From assembly GCA_012184525.1 (NCBI GenBank), contig WOFQ01000091.1, positions 1 to 63,172 of the forward strand: a DNA stretch of 63,172 nucleotides, written 5' to 3'. This stretch comes from Xenoacremonium recifei (taxonomy: Eukaryota; Ascomycota; Sordariomycetes; Hypocreales; Nectriaceae). Below, in pieces: positions 1 through 10,714 of the stretch (position 1 is the first letter of the stretch; every line of letters begins with the position of its first letter). Both the position numbers and the translations under genes were made by a program. Under the pieces are notes generated by a model. It ran no database searches and was not told the DNA's origin. It saw nothing but the letters and a program-made list of their open reading frames with translations.

Positions 1-125
1 GACCCACCCCTAGCGTATCGCGGGACCTACCCTGGACCTCAGTTGCGAGAAATGCGGGCGGAAAAACTACAGTGTATTTAGACCATCCTCTTCCTCTGCG
101 ATAACTACCTTAGACCAGCTGAGCA

Positions 126-204
126 CGTCCTCTTGTCCCTCTAGGGAACAGGCAGGTTCGACTCCTGCAGGACGCTGAATAATAAAACAAAACAAAACAA
201 AACA
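126..204 (+). other. tRNA-like hairpin with B-box and (AAAAC)n tail
   Basis: The segment folds as CGTCCT (126-131) pairing with AGGACG (169-174), enclosing a CCCT/AGGG hairpin and a T-arm-like hairpin GCAGG-TTCGACT-CCTGC (152-168). GGTTCGACTCC matches the pol III B-box. Just upstream, TAGACCAGCTGAGC resembles an A-box. Four AAAAC units follow directly (about 184-203). I cannot build a normal 7-bp acceptor stem or an anticodon arm, so this is not called a functional tRNA; a decayed tRNA or tRNA-derived SINE end is the best guess. The rest of 1-397, downstream of the GH5 gene, shows nothing else I can name. Confidence 0.35.
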
Positions 205-397
205 GATATAGACAGCAACTCCGGAGTCAGAAACCACGAGCTTAGAGGCATAACATGGAGTGTCATATTTAAGAGTGGTAAACTCATTTTAGCCCTATAA
301 TATTGTATACGCTGATTTATATTATAAACACATGATGACCGCCTTAGTCATAGCAATAGGGAGTACTCCTTTTATTTCAGATGTTGGTGACTCTAAT

Positions 398-1934
398 CTA
401 CTTCGTGACTGGTCGAGCATGTTCAGACATGATCTTGTTTAACCCCTCCCTCTGTATGCAATTCTCAAAGCTGAAACTCTTGGCCAATTCTTCCAGATCT
501 TCTTCGGTCTTCCCTCTGAATTGTTCAGCAAATTCATGTTGGAAGGATTCGGCAAGATAAGTTTGCAGGACCTGCCGTTCCACATGCTTCTTAGTGTCCC
601 ATGTTGTAGGGTAGACATGCCTAGCCGTCGGTGAAACGCTGTCGATCCATTCCACAAGCGGATCTATTACTGCTTCCACTTCTGGTGAAGGGTATTTCCC
701 CCAAGAATCAAGTTGTAGACGCTTCTTTTTCTCCAAGAACGGCCTAATTAGTTTATTCCACGCAGAGTCCGGAGATGTATGCACCATTCCTTAAAGACCT
801 ACGTCTTTGTAGAGCCAGATTGACCAAGGGACACTGTATTTATCATATATTCGGAGCTGTTGACCAAGGAGTTCATAGCGGTGTCGGTTGATAGTCCCTG
901 CATCCGGCTCGTAAATGGGGTTTGCATAGACTGGCCCGAACTCCCCGTTCCAAATGGCTGTTTCATTCTGCAGCTGGAATTCGCACTTGCGGAGGAATTG
1001 CTTTTCCAGTTTCTCTTTTTGCTCTGGAGTTCCGTTATACGTTTCGCCGGTGGGGAATCCCATCCAACTATAATCGTGTATGGAATAAACACAGTTTGGT
1101 AAGACGCGGTCAAAGCCTCTCCATTCAGCAGCGTACGTGTTTCCATCCAGCCAAAGTATATGGTCAGGATCGACTTTCCGCACGGCTTGCTCCAGTCTGA
1201 TATAGAATTTAGGGAGCCGCAGGTGCTGAGGATCACAGGGCTCGTTGATTGGATTATAACCAGCTACCCAGGGGTTCTCTCTGTAGCGACTTGCGATCTG
1301 TTGCCATAGCCAAACCTGAAGATGAGTTTTAGTAATTCCATTAGACGCGGAACAGTTATTATAGATCAAATAAGCTTACAGTACGATCTTGGTGGTCCTT
1401 GAAATCCCAAAATGCCGCATAACTTGTCGTATGATCTGAATGCCACCCAGGGCTTTGCCCGCCGGGTAGTGTGTGCATATCCAGAATTGTGTAAATACCC
1501 TGTTTGGCACAGAGATCTATGACGCGATCAAGATGTTTGAATCCGCCCTCCTTGAGGACTCTTGGGTTCATGTCGTCTTCGAAGTGCCGGTAATTGAAAG
1601 GAACACGTAAGCAGTTGAGGCCTAAGGATTTGTAGTACTTTGCATCGGCCTCGGTGAAGAAATGGTATAAAAAGCGGTCAAAGAAGAAGTCGGACAGCTT
1701 CTCCCCGAGAACCTCACGCATTGCGGCTCGGTGATTCGATTCATGGCCCGGGTATCCGGTAATGAAGTTTTCCATGCTTTACTAGGTTAGCATCATTAAT
1801 AATTCAACTAGCGACGGTTCCTTGATTACGACTTACTTCATCCAACCACCAATGGCAGCTCCTCGAAGGAGCACAGGTTGGCCATTTTTGTCAACAACTC
1901 TATTGCCTTGGACTCGCAAAATTCCTCGATCCAT
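398..1934 (-). CDS. GH5 glycoside hydrolase (cellulase-type), interrupted by an in-frame stop
   Basis: Three exons: 1934-1837, 1776-1380, 1315-398. The start gives MDRGILRVQGN and joins to GGWMNMENFITGYPGHES, a typical N-terminus of intracellular fungal GH5 proteins. The acid/base Glu is in NPINEP (about residue 190) and the nucleophile Glu in WNGEFGPVY (about residue 290). There is no signal peptide, so it probably cleaves an imported or internal beta-glucoside. A TAA at 791-793 follows YKDVGL; the same frame then continues at once with GMVHTSPDSAWNKLI to a TAG at 398. Without that stop the product would be about 470 aa; with it, 339 aa, both catalytic Glu retained but about 130 C-terminal residues lost. 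From memory, homologues have Gln there, so CAA to TAA is a likely mutation (or sequence error). It is divergent from a sugar permease and shares its promoter. Confidence 0.8.
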
Positions 1935-2754
1935 GTTTCCCTTTACTGATGAGTTTGCGGTTTCTGTCTTTGGTTTGAAGCTGGATATCTCCCATTTCTA
2001 TTGGGAGGTGTCTTATCGTACGTACCCTCGGTAGAATCCTAATCAGTCCGATCAGATTGAGTGGGGGCCATTTCGGCCAACAATCAAAGCACGAATGCCT
2101 AGCAGGGTTCGGCCAAGACTTAGCTTTCGGCCAACTACGAAGTAGCTTCGGCCAGATACCTTCGGTTAAATACATGGTTAAATACCTGGTTAAATACCTT
2201 CGGCCAAGAATTGGATCGGCCAGGTGTCCGTGGCGTCAAAGGAAATTCGATCCCACGAGAAGCTTGTGATTTTTTTTCTTTTACAGCTAATATGACTCAA
2301 TCCAGCTATTTCAAACCCGAATGTTCCAAACAGAGAGACGTAGTAGATTGTGGCGTAGCTGAATTGATCCAACGTCTTCCCTTCGTCTTCGTATTCACAT
2401 GCGGTACTTTGCAATTGGTGATATTAAATTCATGTAGCACAGATCCCGAGTTCAGCGACAAGCTAAACTCGAAACCGTGGAAGCCAACCAAATATCTACT
2501 TGTACTGACTCGTGATAATCCAGCTACCTACACGCTCCTGCTCCTTTTATCTCGTCAACTTCCCCAGCCTTGATAAAAGTGGATCAAGATAAGGCCGTGT
2601 AGAGATAGTACGAACTGCCTCCAGTAGTCTTGGCCGATTCTGAGCAAGGCCATTTTACTTCAAGGCCATATATTAGGCTTGAATTCGACGTTTCTTGGAG
2701 TAAACAAGACCTAAGCCTACGCAGTTGGGAGTTGCACTCCGCCTTATCGACACA
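1935..2754. promoter_or_regulatory. Bidirectional promoter, GH5 / sugar permease, with TTCGGCCAA repeats
   Basis: This is the 820-bp divergent intergenic region. TTCGGCCAA or TTCGGCCAG occurs at 2072, 2108, 2126, 2147 and 2199, with a further TCGGCCAG near 2216, all in one orientation. GGTTAAATACnT is repeated in tandem about three times at 2164-2200. The repeats lie nearer the GH5 start. The density suggests a binding array for a regulator of both genes; the regulator is unknown. Confidence 0.5.
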
Positions 2755-4501
2755 ATGAGGGTCAAAATGAATGCGAAGGAGGTTGCTGGAATCTCCAACT
2801 TCAACCAGCTCCTTGAAAACGATAAAGCACCATGGTATCGCAAAAGAAACCTGAGGCGCCTATACCTTTTTCTTGTCCCGAGCGCTCTGGGGGTTGAGAT
2901 GACCTCGGGCTATGACGGCAGCGTCCTCAACGGTCTCCAGTCCGTCCAGCCGTGGTTGGACTGTCAGTTCCGCACCCATAGTTCGAGGGATCCTCGCTAA
3001 CCGTGGAAAAGATTTTGACAATCCGGAGGGTGCCATTCTTGGTATCATGAGCGCTGCCAGCAGCATTGGCGGCGTTGTTGGTCTCCCATTTATCCCTTGG
3101 TTCAACGACCGGTACGGTCGCAAGGCTTGCATTGTTTTTGGGAGTGTGATTATGACTATCGGAGTTATTTTACAGACCGCCGCTGTCAACAGTATGTATC
3201 AAATTCTGTGAATTCTATCAGTCTGTTCTAATCAGCTGGTCCAGTCGTTATGTTTGCCGTCGCCAGGGTCATTCTGGGATCTGGAGTCCCTTTTGCTATT
3301 AGCGGAGCCTCACAGTTGCTTGCCGAACTTAGCTATCCGAAGGAGAGACCGGTTATCACTGCCTTATTCAACGATTGTTTATACGTCGGGTCTATCATGG
3401 CTGCTGGAGTGACGCTTGGTACATATGCTTGGCCAAACAATTGGGCCTGGAGACTACCTTCGCTGTTTCAAATCCTTCCATCCATGCTGCAACTTCTATT
3501 TATCTGGTACGTTCATCACAGCATTGGTCTGCACGCCCACCGCTTACCTCTCTAGGTTCGTTCCCAAAAGCCCTAGGTGGCTCGTTAGCAAAGAACGATA
3601 CGACGAGGCCTTTGACATTCTAGTTGAGTAGTAAGTGTTGCCCACGTGCAGATCTGCATCAGGATTACTGACGCTGGCAATCAGTCATGCCGAAGGCAAT
3701 CCGGAGAGCGAGTTTTTACAAGCCGAATACCAGCAGATTCGTGATACTATTCGTATGGAACTTGAAGCCTCCAAAAAGCCATGGAAGGAACTGTTCAAGG
3801 GTGCCAACCGTCGAAGAGTCGTGGTTGCGGCCTGTGTTGGATTGTTCAGCCAGTGGTCAGGCAATGGCCTCATCTCATACTTCTTGGCTAAAATCCTTAC
3901 GTCTATTGGCATTACCGACTTGGCAATACAGAACCGAATCAATCTAGGTCTTTCCTGCTGGAGTCTTCTGGCAGCAGCGGTTGGATCTTTCGCCACCAAG
4001 GTTTTACCGCGACGAAGTCAGTATCTCATTGCCTTCACCGGAATGACGGTGGCATTTTCTTGCTGGACCGCAGCTTCGGCGGTGTACTCGGATGATAAGA
4101 CCAATTCAGCATCCGCTAAAGCCATCGTGGCACTCATTTTCATCTTCAATGGCCTTTACGGTTTGATGATGCCTTTAACATATCTCTTCGTCACTGAGGT
4201 ATTCCCCTTCATTCATCGAAGCAAGGGCGTTGCGATTACCCAATTCTTCACTCGAGGCTCCAATGGATTTAATCAATTTGTCAACCCGATTGCGTTGAAC
4301 AAGATTGGCTGGCACTACTACATCGTGTATGTTGTTTGGCTGATAGTGGAAACTGGAATCATCTTCCTCGTCTACCCGGAGACTAAGGGTCCATCTCTGG
4401 AGGAAGTGGTTCTCGTGGTAGAAGGGGTCGATGCCCATGTAAAGGTGATTGACAGTCCGCAGATGGTGGATAGAACTGAGACGGCCGGCACTAAGGTCTA
4501 A
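2755..4501 (+). CDS. MFS sugar transporter, lactose-permease-like
   Basis: Five exons: 2755-2962, 3012-3191, 3236-3506, 3556-3630, 3685-4501. They sum to 1551 nt (516 aa) with all phases consistent. Plasma-membrane H+ symporter of the sugar-porter family with about 12 membrane segments. Visible signatures are GYDGSVLNGLQ in TM1, the loop NDRYGRKA (the D-R-x-G-R-[RK] signature), VPKSPRWLVSKERYDEA after TM6, and the late motif YPETKGPSLEEV (PETKG). The closest family I recognise is the fungal lactose/cellobiose permease group; the substrate is inferred. The ATG at 2755 was chosen because the frame upstream opens only at a TTG; another ATG is four codons further in. It is divergent from the GH5 gene, which fits uptake of a disaccharide or glycoside followed by intracellular hydrolysis. 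Confidence 0.85.
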
Positions 4502-5092
4502 GGGGGGTGCTGCTCGAACTCCGTTGTCTTGCTTGGCGGACGCTGCAACGACGGCACCCAGGCGGTTATAGACAAAGGTCGTCTCTGAGAACGCTGCTAG
4601 TCGGACAACTTATAGTCGGGAATATGCTAAAACAAAATACCTGAACTAGCTTGCTATTGCTCAACTTCTTTACTTTCAGAGCCCTTCGCTTTATATAACG
4701 ATTCGTGGTAATCTCATCAGTCTATGAAGCTATAATCTATAGATTTGATCTTTTCGCACAGCATACATAACGGTGCATAGAAGTCCATATTATAACGTAC
4801 CGTTCTGATACAACTATGTTGCCTAACACCACGAAGCAAAGACGTGAGGCCTCCTGATCGCCAGTCTGGGTGTCGTTTTGGCGGAACGATACTTCGGTTA
4901 AGCGACATTGAATGGCGGTCTCGGTCGGCCACGAACCATTCTGCCATGACAACGGCGATAATTGGCTCGGCGGCTTAAACCTGGCTTTATTTGGGCTTAC
5001 TCGAGTTTACTTGTGTTTACTTGGGTTTAGGGTTACCCAAGGGGTCTCCAGGGTAAGATAATGCATGTATTTATGTTGCTGCTGTATCTTTA
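4502..5092. other. Intergenic; degenerate TTTACTTG repeats
   Basis: No supported gene. Positions 4986-5036 hold a short imperfect tandem of TTTACTTGnG-like units ending in GGGTTTAGGGTTACCC. This may be the decayed front part of the transposon whose transposase end follows. Confidence 0.4.
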
Positions 5093-5368
5093 AAATGGTT
5101 GATAGAGCATAAGATCGCTTTTGACTGGCCCCATTACTTTCCAGATCTTAACCCTACTAAATACATCTGGGCTCTGCTGCAAAGAGAGTTTCAAAAGAGA
5201 TACCCTCATTCACACAAATTAAAGGCCAATATCGCAGACATGGCCGTGTTCAAATGCGTGCAGGATGCTCTCGAGCAGGCCCACATTCGGGGCCTCATTG
5301 AATCCCTCGGCACGAGGCTTCGAGCTGTCACTTGGACGCGAGGCTGTATACTGAATATTAAACACTAA
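5093..5368 (+). mobile_element. Tc1/mariner-type transposase, C-terminal fragment
   Basis: About 90 codons translate to FDWPHYFPDLNPTKYIWALLQ, the conserved tail of Tc1/mariner DDE transposases (usual form WPxxSPDLNPIExxW). The remainder, with RLRAVTWTRG near the end, also fits. The catalytic third acidic residue, normally Glu in NPIE, is Lys here (NPTK), a G-to-A change. Everything N-terminal to this, including the first two catalytic Asp, is missing. There is no transcription context, and AT-rich decayed DNA follows. It is a dead remnant. Confidence 0.75.
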
Positions 5369-6570
5369 GGTCAGGGCGGGCTATCACGGGATATATACGG
5401 CTTTAGATTTGAACCTATATCAGCTGCGAAATCGATGTGTAAAGTTGTTGAGTTGATCGCAGAGTGTGGCTGCTAAAAGTGGGTGGGATACATACTCTTA
5501 TCCACTATCTGTGACAGGTGAAGTAATCCTTAATTCCTATCTTGTTATTGTAAACACAGGCCAGCGGCTACCCAGAGACGCAAATAGTCTCTAGCCAGCT
5601 GATTCCGAACCTCGGGGAAAAAACAATCGCTGCTGTAGATAATGGAGACTCTCTGAGTTTGCTGTAAAATACTTATCCAGTTACTTCTACCAGTTGTTAA
5701 CTGATACCCAGATATACGGTTGATAGTCTGTTGGTAATGTAGTCTTATGCGATAAGCTCGGCAGGAAATATAATTATTTTGCTTATTTATTATCTTTTTT
5801 TTTTATAAAATCTAGATATTTTATTAATTATAAACCTATTAATATATATCTCAATAATAACTTAAAATAAAATATTATTAATAAGATTTAATTCCTTATT
5901 TATGTTTAGTATTATTTATAAAAATAATAAGATAGATATATATTTATAGCTTTTAGTATGTCCGGGCTGGAAGGAAGTCATATGGGCATCCTTTTTATCA
6001 TATAATTAGTTATCAAATTGTATAGCTATAAGAGCTCCTACTGGGCTCTTAGAGAAGAGGAATTAATAACTATTCCCCCATGAATTTACTTATTTTCTAC
6101 CTAAATTAAGTACTATACTTACTGATTATTTAATTAACTGTATTATAGCTTATATTCGAGTCCCCTAGATTTAAAACGCTGAATTAAAAGGCATAGTATT
6201 TACAGGAATTACAGTATTTATCCGGAAGTCCCTTTTGCGAGACTGGCTGTTGTCTCTGTGGTTGTGAGTGTATATGAGATCCTCGAACCCCGACTCATTA
6301 GAAATATACAGTATAAATAAGCTTCTAATATACTCCCCCTCTTATAAATATATTCTAGTTACTGAATACCCCCTTGAGCTAATTTTATATTCTGGAACCG
6401 GGACCGCCCCTTAAGAGTATTATAATTAATAAAAATCAGTAGGGATAAAATAGTAAACTCAGCAGTAATAGGGTCCCAATATTAATCAGCTGACTATAAT
6501 ACTTCTATGTAACCTTAGAGTAAGTCATATATATATGCTTCTCTAGAGTAATATTATTTCCTGAAGATCA
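5369..6570. other. AT-rich decayed DNA, no gene
   Basis: About 1.2 kb, strongly AT-rich from 5750 onward with many TATTAAT-like stretches and stops in all frames. It looks like repeat-induced point mutation of an old transposon next to the transposase stub, though C-to-T bias was judged by eye only. The last 100 bases are the 3' region of the minus-strand gene ending at 6571. Confidence 0.5.
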
Positions 6571-8472
6571 CTATATTACCACAATACCTGTGAATGCACG
6601 ATTATTCTCTTCATAAATAACTCTCTTCTTCTCTGTCTTGAAGTTATAAGAATAAATTCTCCCACCCAGGTCAGTTATGAAAACTCGGTCGTTCTTCATA
6701 TCGAGTTTCAAGCCAATTGCTTCATTGAAGTTCCTCGTGAGAACCTGTGGTCCTGTCGATGATATGGGCAGTCCAGTATCACTAATAGGAATCGTGAACA
6801 AGGCATTACCAAATGGGATTTCTCCTCGATCCGTCCAGTATAATTTCCCGTTGCTTTCGTCAATGTCCAAGTCAATCGGCTCTGGCAGACCGTCCATGAT
6901 GCAGGTAACATTTTCTGGACTGCGTATCTCGGCACAAAAGATGCGACCCTTGCTTGCCTTAGAGGGGCCTTTCTGCGTCCAATAGAATTTGCCGCGCTGG
7001 GAGGAGACAGCAACTCCCACACACCAGTCCAGCTCATCCGTTTGCTTGTCCTCTTTCTTTCCATTATCTACTAGGGTTTCCAGAGCAAAGCCATCGTAGT
7101 TGCAGCGGTACACTGCACAACCCTCGCGGTCCGAGAAGTAGACCTTTTTATTTTGATTGTCGAGACAAAGCTGCTTGGGTATGTTGATGGTGCCTGACGC
7201 AATGAGTGTACGGACGTCGGTTCCATCTTTATTAGCCGAGTAAACTGCACCGTCTTGCGCACCTGGCTTGCCCATGTTGGTCCAGAAAATACGCCCTGTC
7301 GAGTGATCTACATCAATGCCATCTGGCAATGATTGCCCCGAGAGTATCGTCTTGACATATCGACCATTGGTGTGAACTTGCAGGATCTCTCCTGGTGTCT
7401 TGCTTGGCTCTGCCGCAGATAGACCAACATCAAGGACAAGTAAAGCTGAGCCAGACGGGGTCGCGCCATTTTCAGCTTCCTCATTGACCTTGGGCGGGTA
7501 GAATCCTCCATTAGGGGACTTGGTACCTAGCTTGCTGTGATCAAGATAGCTTCGTTTCAGGTAGTCGACAGTGTGCTTCGAGCTCAAACCTCGTTCTGCG
7601 ATGTAATGGCTTTCGATGAACGCTACAGTGTCCAGGCCAACATCTGTGCAAGCCATGGTCAGCATTTGACTTCACGTCCACAAGAGAGTAAGACTAAGTC
7701 TTACCGTCCATTAGCTTGCATGGTACTGAGTCCCCATTGAACACTTCCCTCCAGATGTTGTCGATCTCCTGGGGGACAGATACTCCCTCCGACAGTATCA
7801 TCAGAGTCTCACGCTTGATAGCTGCCCAGAGTCTGTTGAAGATAAAGCCCGTGCTCTCTTTCCTAACGTTGTATGGGGATGCCGCAGTCTCCCTGAGCCT
7901 TGCTGACAAGAAGGGGAAAATTGCTTTGTCAGTGACTCCATCGGTCATAAGTTCCACAATCATGCAAGCTGGCGGCATGTAGTAGTGCATGTTAAGTATG
8001 CGCTGCTTTGTCTGCTCGGAGACCTTAGAAATCATCTCGGATGATTTGTATGAGGAGGAGTTCGTGCAAAGAATGCAATCTTGCGGGGCGATGGTGTCCA
8101 GTGTTGCAAAAGTGGCGATTTTGAGGTCAATCTTTTCGGGGATAGCTTCAACCACAAGCCAGGCACCCTCAAGGGCGGACTCTAAGTTCTCGAATACTCG
8201 GATGGTACCCTGATTTGTTGAGGTTTGCTGCAGATATGCGTCTAGGTTTTCGTTGACATACTGCAAACATTGAGAACGCTGCTCGTCAATCGGATCTTGA
8301 ACATTGACGTCGTATCCAGCACAAGCCCAAGTGCAAGCTGTAGATCATCAGTTAGACCACCTTTCCTAAGAGATGACAGAGCCTATCAATTACCAATACG
8401 GCGTCCAAGAATGCCTGCCCCGATAATGGTGACAGGGCGAGATTCAAAGTCCTTTGGTGGTTGCCACGACAT
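6571..8472 (-). CDS. 3-hydroxyacyl-CoA dehydrogenase / YWTD beta-propeller fusion
   Basis: Three exons: 8472-8394, 8337-7705, 7643-6571; 1785 nt, 594 aa, phases consistent. Residues about 1-190 are the NAD-binding domain of 3-hydroxyacyl-CoA dehydrogenases, with the dinucleotide loop GAGILG and the downstream Asp of VNVQD. LNMHYYMPP holds the position of the catalytic His (HFFNPP in the family) and KESTGFIFNRL is the conserved Asn region. A shorter C-terminal dehydrogenase part (IDNIWREVF..DDVGLD) follows. From about residue 300 the chain becomes a six-bladed propeller of LDL-receptor YWTD / SMP-30 type, with blade signatures RIFWTN, KVYFSD, KFYWTQ, KLYWTD and RVFITD. No signal peptide, so probably cytosolic; inferred to oxidise or reduce a beta-hydroxyacyl or similar substrate. 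Two TACCGCGGTA palindromes lie about 290-330 bp upstream, a motif shared with the next two genes. Confidence 0.85.
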
Positions 8473-8755
8473 CGCCGAAGTAATGCCAGAGCAAAAGATT
8501 AGAAGGGATTGTGATATGTCTGATTAACTGATGTTGATGAGTATGTTGCAGTTGGCACAACTGGTACGAGGCGCTGGCTTCCTCATATATTGGGCTTGAC
8601 ACTAAGATTGCCATCTAACTGACAATCATTTACATGCATTGGGTTTCCTCGGCTGTGTCGGAGACCACGTAGGCTCGATCTTACGCAATCCATTCCAGAT
8701 ATGTCACAAACGCGAAACTTCCTAGAACTAATAAAAGCATTCGGGAGTGGTTCAT

Positions 8756-8765
8756 TACCGCGGTA
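8756..8765. promoter_or_regulatory. TACCGCGGTA palindrome, copy 1
   Basis: Perfect 10-bp palindrome about 290 bp upstream of the dehydrogenase-propeller ATG (8472). The CCG..CGG core is the inverted-triplet type bound by Zn2Cys6 dimers, and such a regulator gene lies at 13278-15864. Confidence 0.55.
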
Positions 8766-8788
8766 TCTAGCCGTGGATCCGAGCCACA

Positions 8789-8798
8789 TACCGCGGTA
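8789..8798. promoter_or_regulatory. TACCGCGGTA palindrome, copy 2
   Basis: Second perfect copy, 33 bp (about three helical turns) from copy 1, in the same promoter. The spacing would place two bound dimers on the same face of the DNA. Confidence 0.55.
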
Positions 8799-9269
8799 AG
8801 GCGGGGGGGCTTGAAGATCCTGACCCATGAATGCGTTTTGATCCCGCTTTTCCCGATATCATCACCATGAAAGGAGTGACCGAAATTTTCTATCACAAGC
8901 TTCGGGTGATATCACTCCGTACTGAAGCGAGTTATGAATTACCGCAGCCGAACTAGAATTAGTCAAGACGTCCAATGCGATTCCCACCAAAGATTCTATA
9001 GTCCAGAAACGTTGGATGGCATTGACGTCGAGAACTCCTTATGACGTGTCCTTGCGCAAAATGCAAGATTAAATTTTCTGGGCTCATGCAATCCGCCTGA
9101 GTAGCGTGACAAGAAATAATGCCTCATCGTCTAGATCATTCAATTCTCCAGGGTAGCGGATGGCAATTCGGGAGTTCTCATCTTAGAACAACTTGGATAC
9201 ACTCTATATGCTCCGAATCAGGGCTGAACCAAAAGTATTGTACTACAAACGGCCACCGACATTCGTCGA

Positions 9270-10714
9270 CTAAAAACAGAAAATTTGATCCGTAATCTTT
9301 GCAACTGCTCCCGGAGCCTGGAAACCTAGAGAGACCAGAGCTTTTTTTGACGTAGCAATCATCCCAGGAGGCCCACAAAGCACGATCTTGGTATCCGATT
9401 CGCAAGGAGGGAGCCTTTTCTTCATGACGTCGGCCGTGACATAGCCTGTACCATAAGCCCATTTCTTCGGCGCTTGGTCTAACATGAACCAAAGTTTAAA
9501 ATTACCAGAGTAGCGGCGGGCGAATGTTTCTAATTGTTGTCTGAGGAGAATGTCCTCCTCTGACTGATTAGCAAAAATCAGTGAAACCTCTGTGGTATCC
9601 TTGTCGTCCTCGCAGATAGCACGGATTAGCTGGAACATAGGGGTGATCCCTGTTCCTCCCGCAATCATCCCGATCCTTTTGCATAGCCCGCGTTGGTACT
9701 GCATCGATCCCTTGGGGCCACGGAAGAGAACCTCATCTCCAAGCTTCAGATTCGCAAAGTAGCCACCTGTCAATGCTCCATCAAGATACACTTTGACAAC
9801 CAGCTCCAAGATGCCGACGTCGAGATTATTAGAAATGGGCGTGTAAGACCTCGAAACTGAGGTACCGTTGACGTTGGCTTTGACCGCGACATGTTGGCCA
9901 ATCGGCAGCCCCACGATATCACGCTCCCCAGGAAGACTAAAAGCAAAGCGGACAACTTTGGGTGAAAGTTTATCTATCCGGGCCACTTTGAGGGCTTTGT
10001 ATGTCTTGGGGCTTAAGAAGCCCTCTACCATGTGAGGATTCACTGGCTCCACGAACCGGACCTGCTTCCGATATGGCGCAAATCGCATAAAGCCAGTGTC
10101 AACGTGAGTGAATTGTGATAGCTTGATAACTACCACACTAGCTACAAGGGTGCACAATGTACTAGCGGCAGCAAAGCCAGCAAAGAACGGGTTGAGCGTG
10201 ATCGTGGTTGGTGTTTGAAATGAGAGCTCGCCGAGCACGTGTTTTCCAACTGGCCCGTATAAGGAGGCGCCATAGACTGATGCACCAAGCACCACGGAGC
10301 CCAGGGCAGCGTTTAGAAGCCCAGAGGGGTGAGGGAAAGAAGAAGGCTCCCTGGCTGGCGAAAGAGGGGCCTGTTGAACTAACTTGATTGGTGTTTGCGG
10401 CTTGAACTTATCGCCCTCAGCACTTTGACCGATGCGGTATCTTTCAAGAATCTCGTCGGCATCTTCAGAATGGCCAATATCTTCATATTCCACTGTTGAA
10501 TCCATGCCGGCAACGTCGGCGAGAACATTGATACCGCCGGGGTGGTCTCTCACGTATTCGGTAATGTTGTACACTAGGGTTGTTGTTAGTGACGGCAAAG
10601 GTATCTTATCTGATGTGATGTCAAACTTACCTTTCCATGCACGATAATCCGAAGATCGTTTCTGGTTTTGTGCGCTGCTACTTCAGCCGCGGTAAAGACC
10701 GGAAGTTCTGACAT
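9270..10714 (-). CDS. Cytochrome b5 / NADH-cytochrome b5 reductase fusion
   Basis: Exon 1 is 10714-10631 (MSELPVFTAAEVAAHKTRNDLRIIVHGK, 28 codons), exon 2 10573-9270. The b5 domain has both haem His, in DHPGG and in DIGHSEDA. A hydrophobic stretch near the middle (around 10300-10100) looks like a membrane anchor. The reductase part has the FAD motif RSYTPIS, the nucleotide-binding GGTGITPM and the NADH-site CGPPGM. It resembles a nitrate reductase without the molybdenum domain. Inferred role: deliver NADH electrons at the ER, possibly to the P450 next door, with which it shares a divergent promoter. Oddity: with donor GTAAGT and acceptor CCCTAG the exons join one base short (AAG then TG TAC instead of GTG TAC). 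This is either a lost G at the acceptor, unusual splicing, or a sequence error. All domain motifs in exon 2 lie in one open frame. Confidence 0.8.

Larger units (their letters stand above)
8473..9269. other. Intergenic; promoter of the dehydrogenase-propeller gene
   Basis: About 800 bp between two minus-strand genes, serving as promoter of the gene on the left and 3' region of the gene on the right. The only clear structure is the pair of 10-bp palindromes listed separately. Short open frames here have no family features. Confidence 0.5.

Noticed and set aside
4980..5040. Telomere-like TTTAGGG and TTTACTTGnG units
   Set aside because: Only one TTTAGGG-like unit; fungal telomere arrays need many TTAGGG copies.
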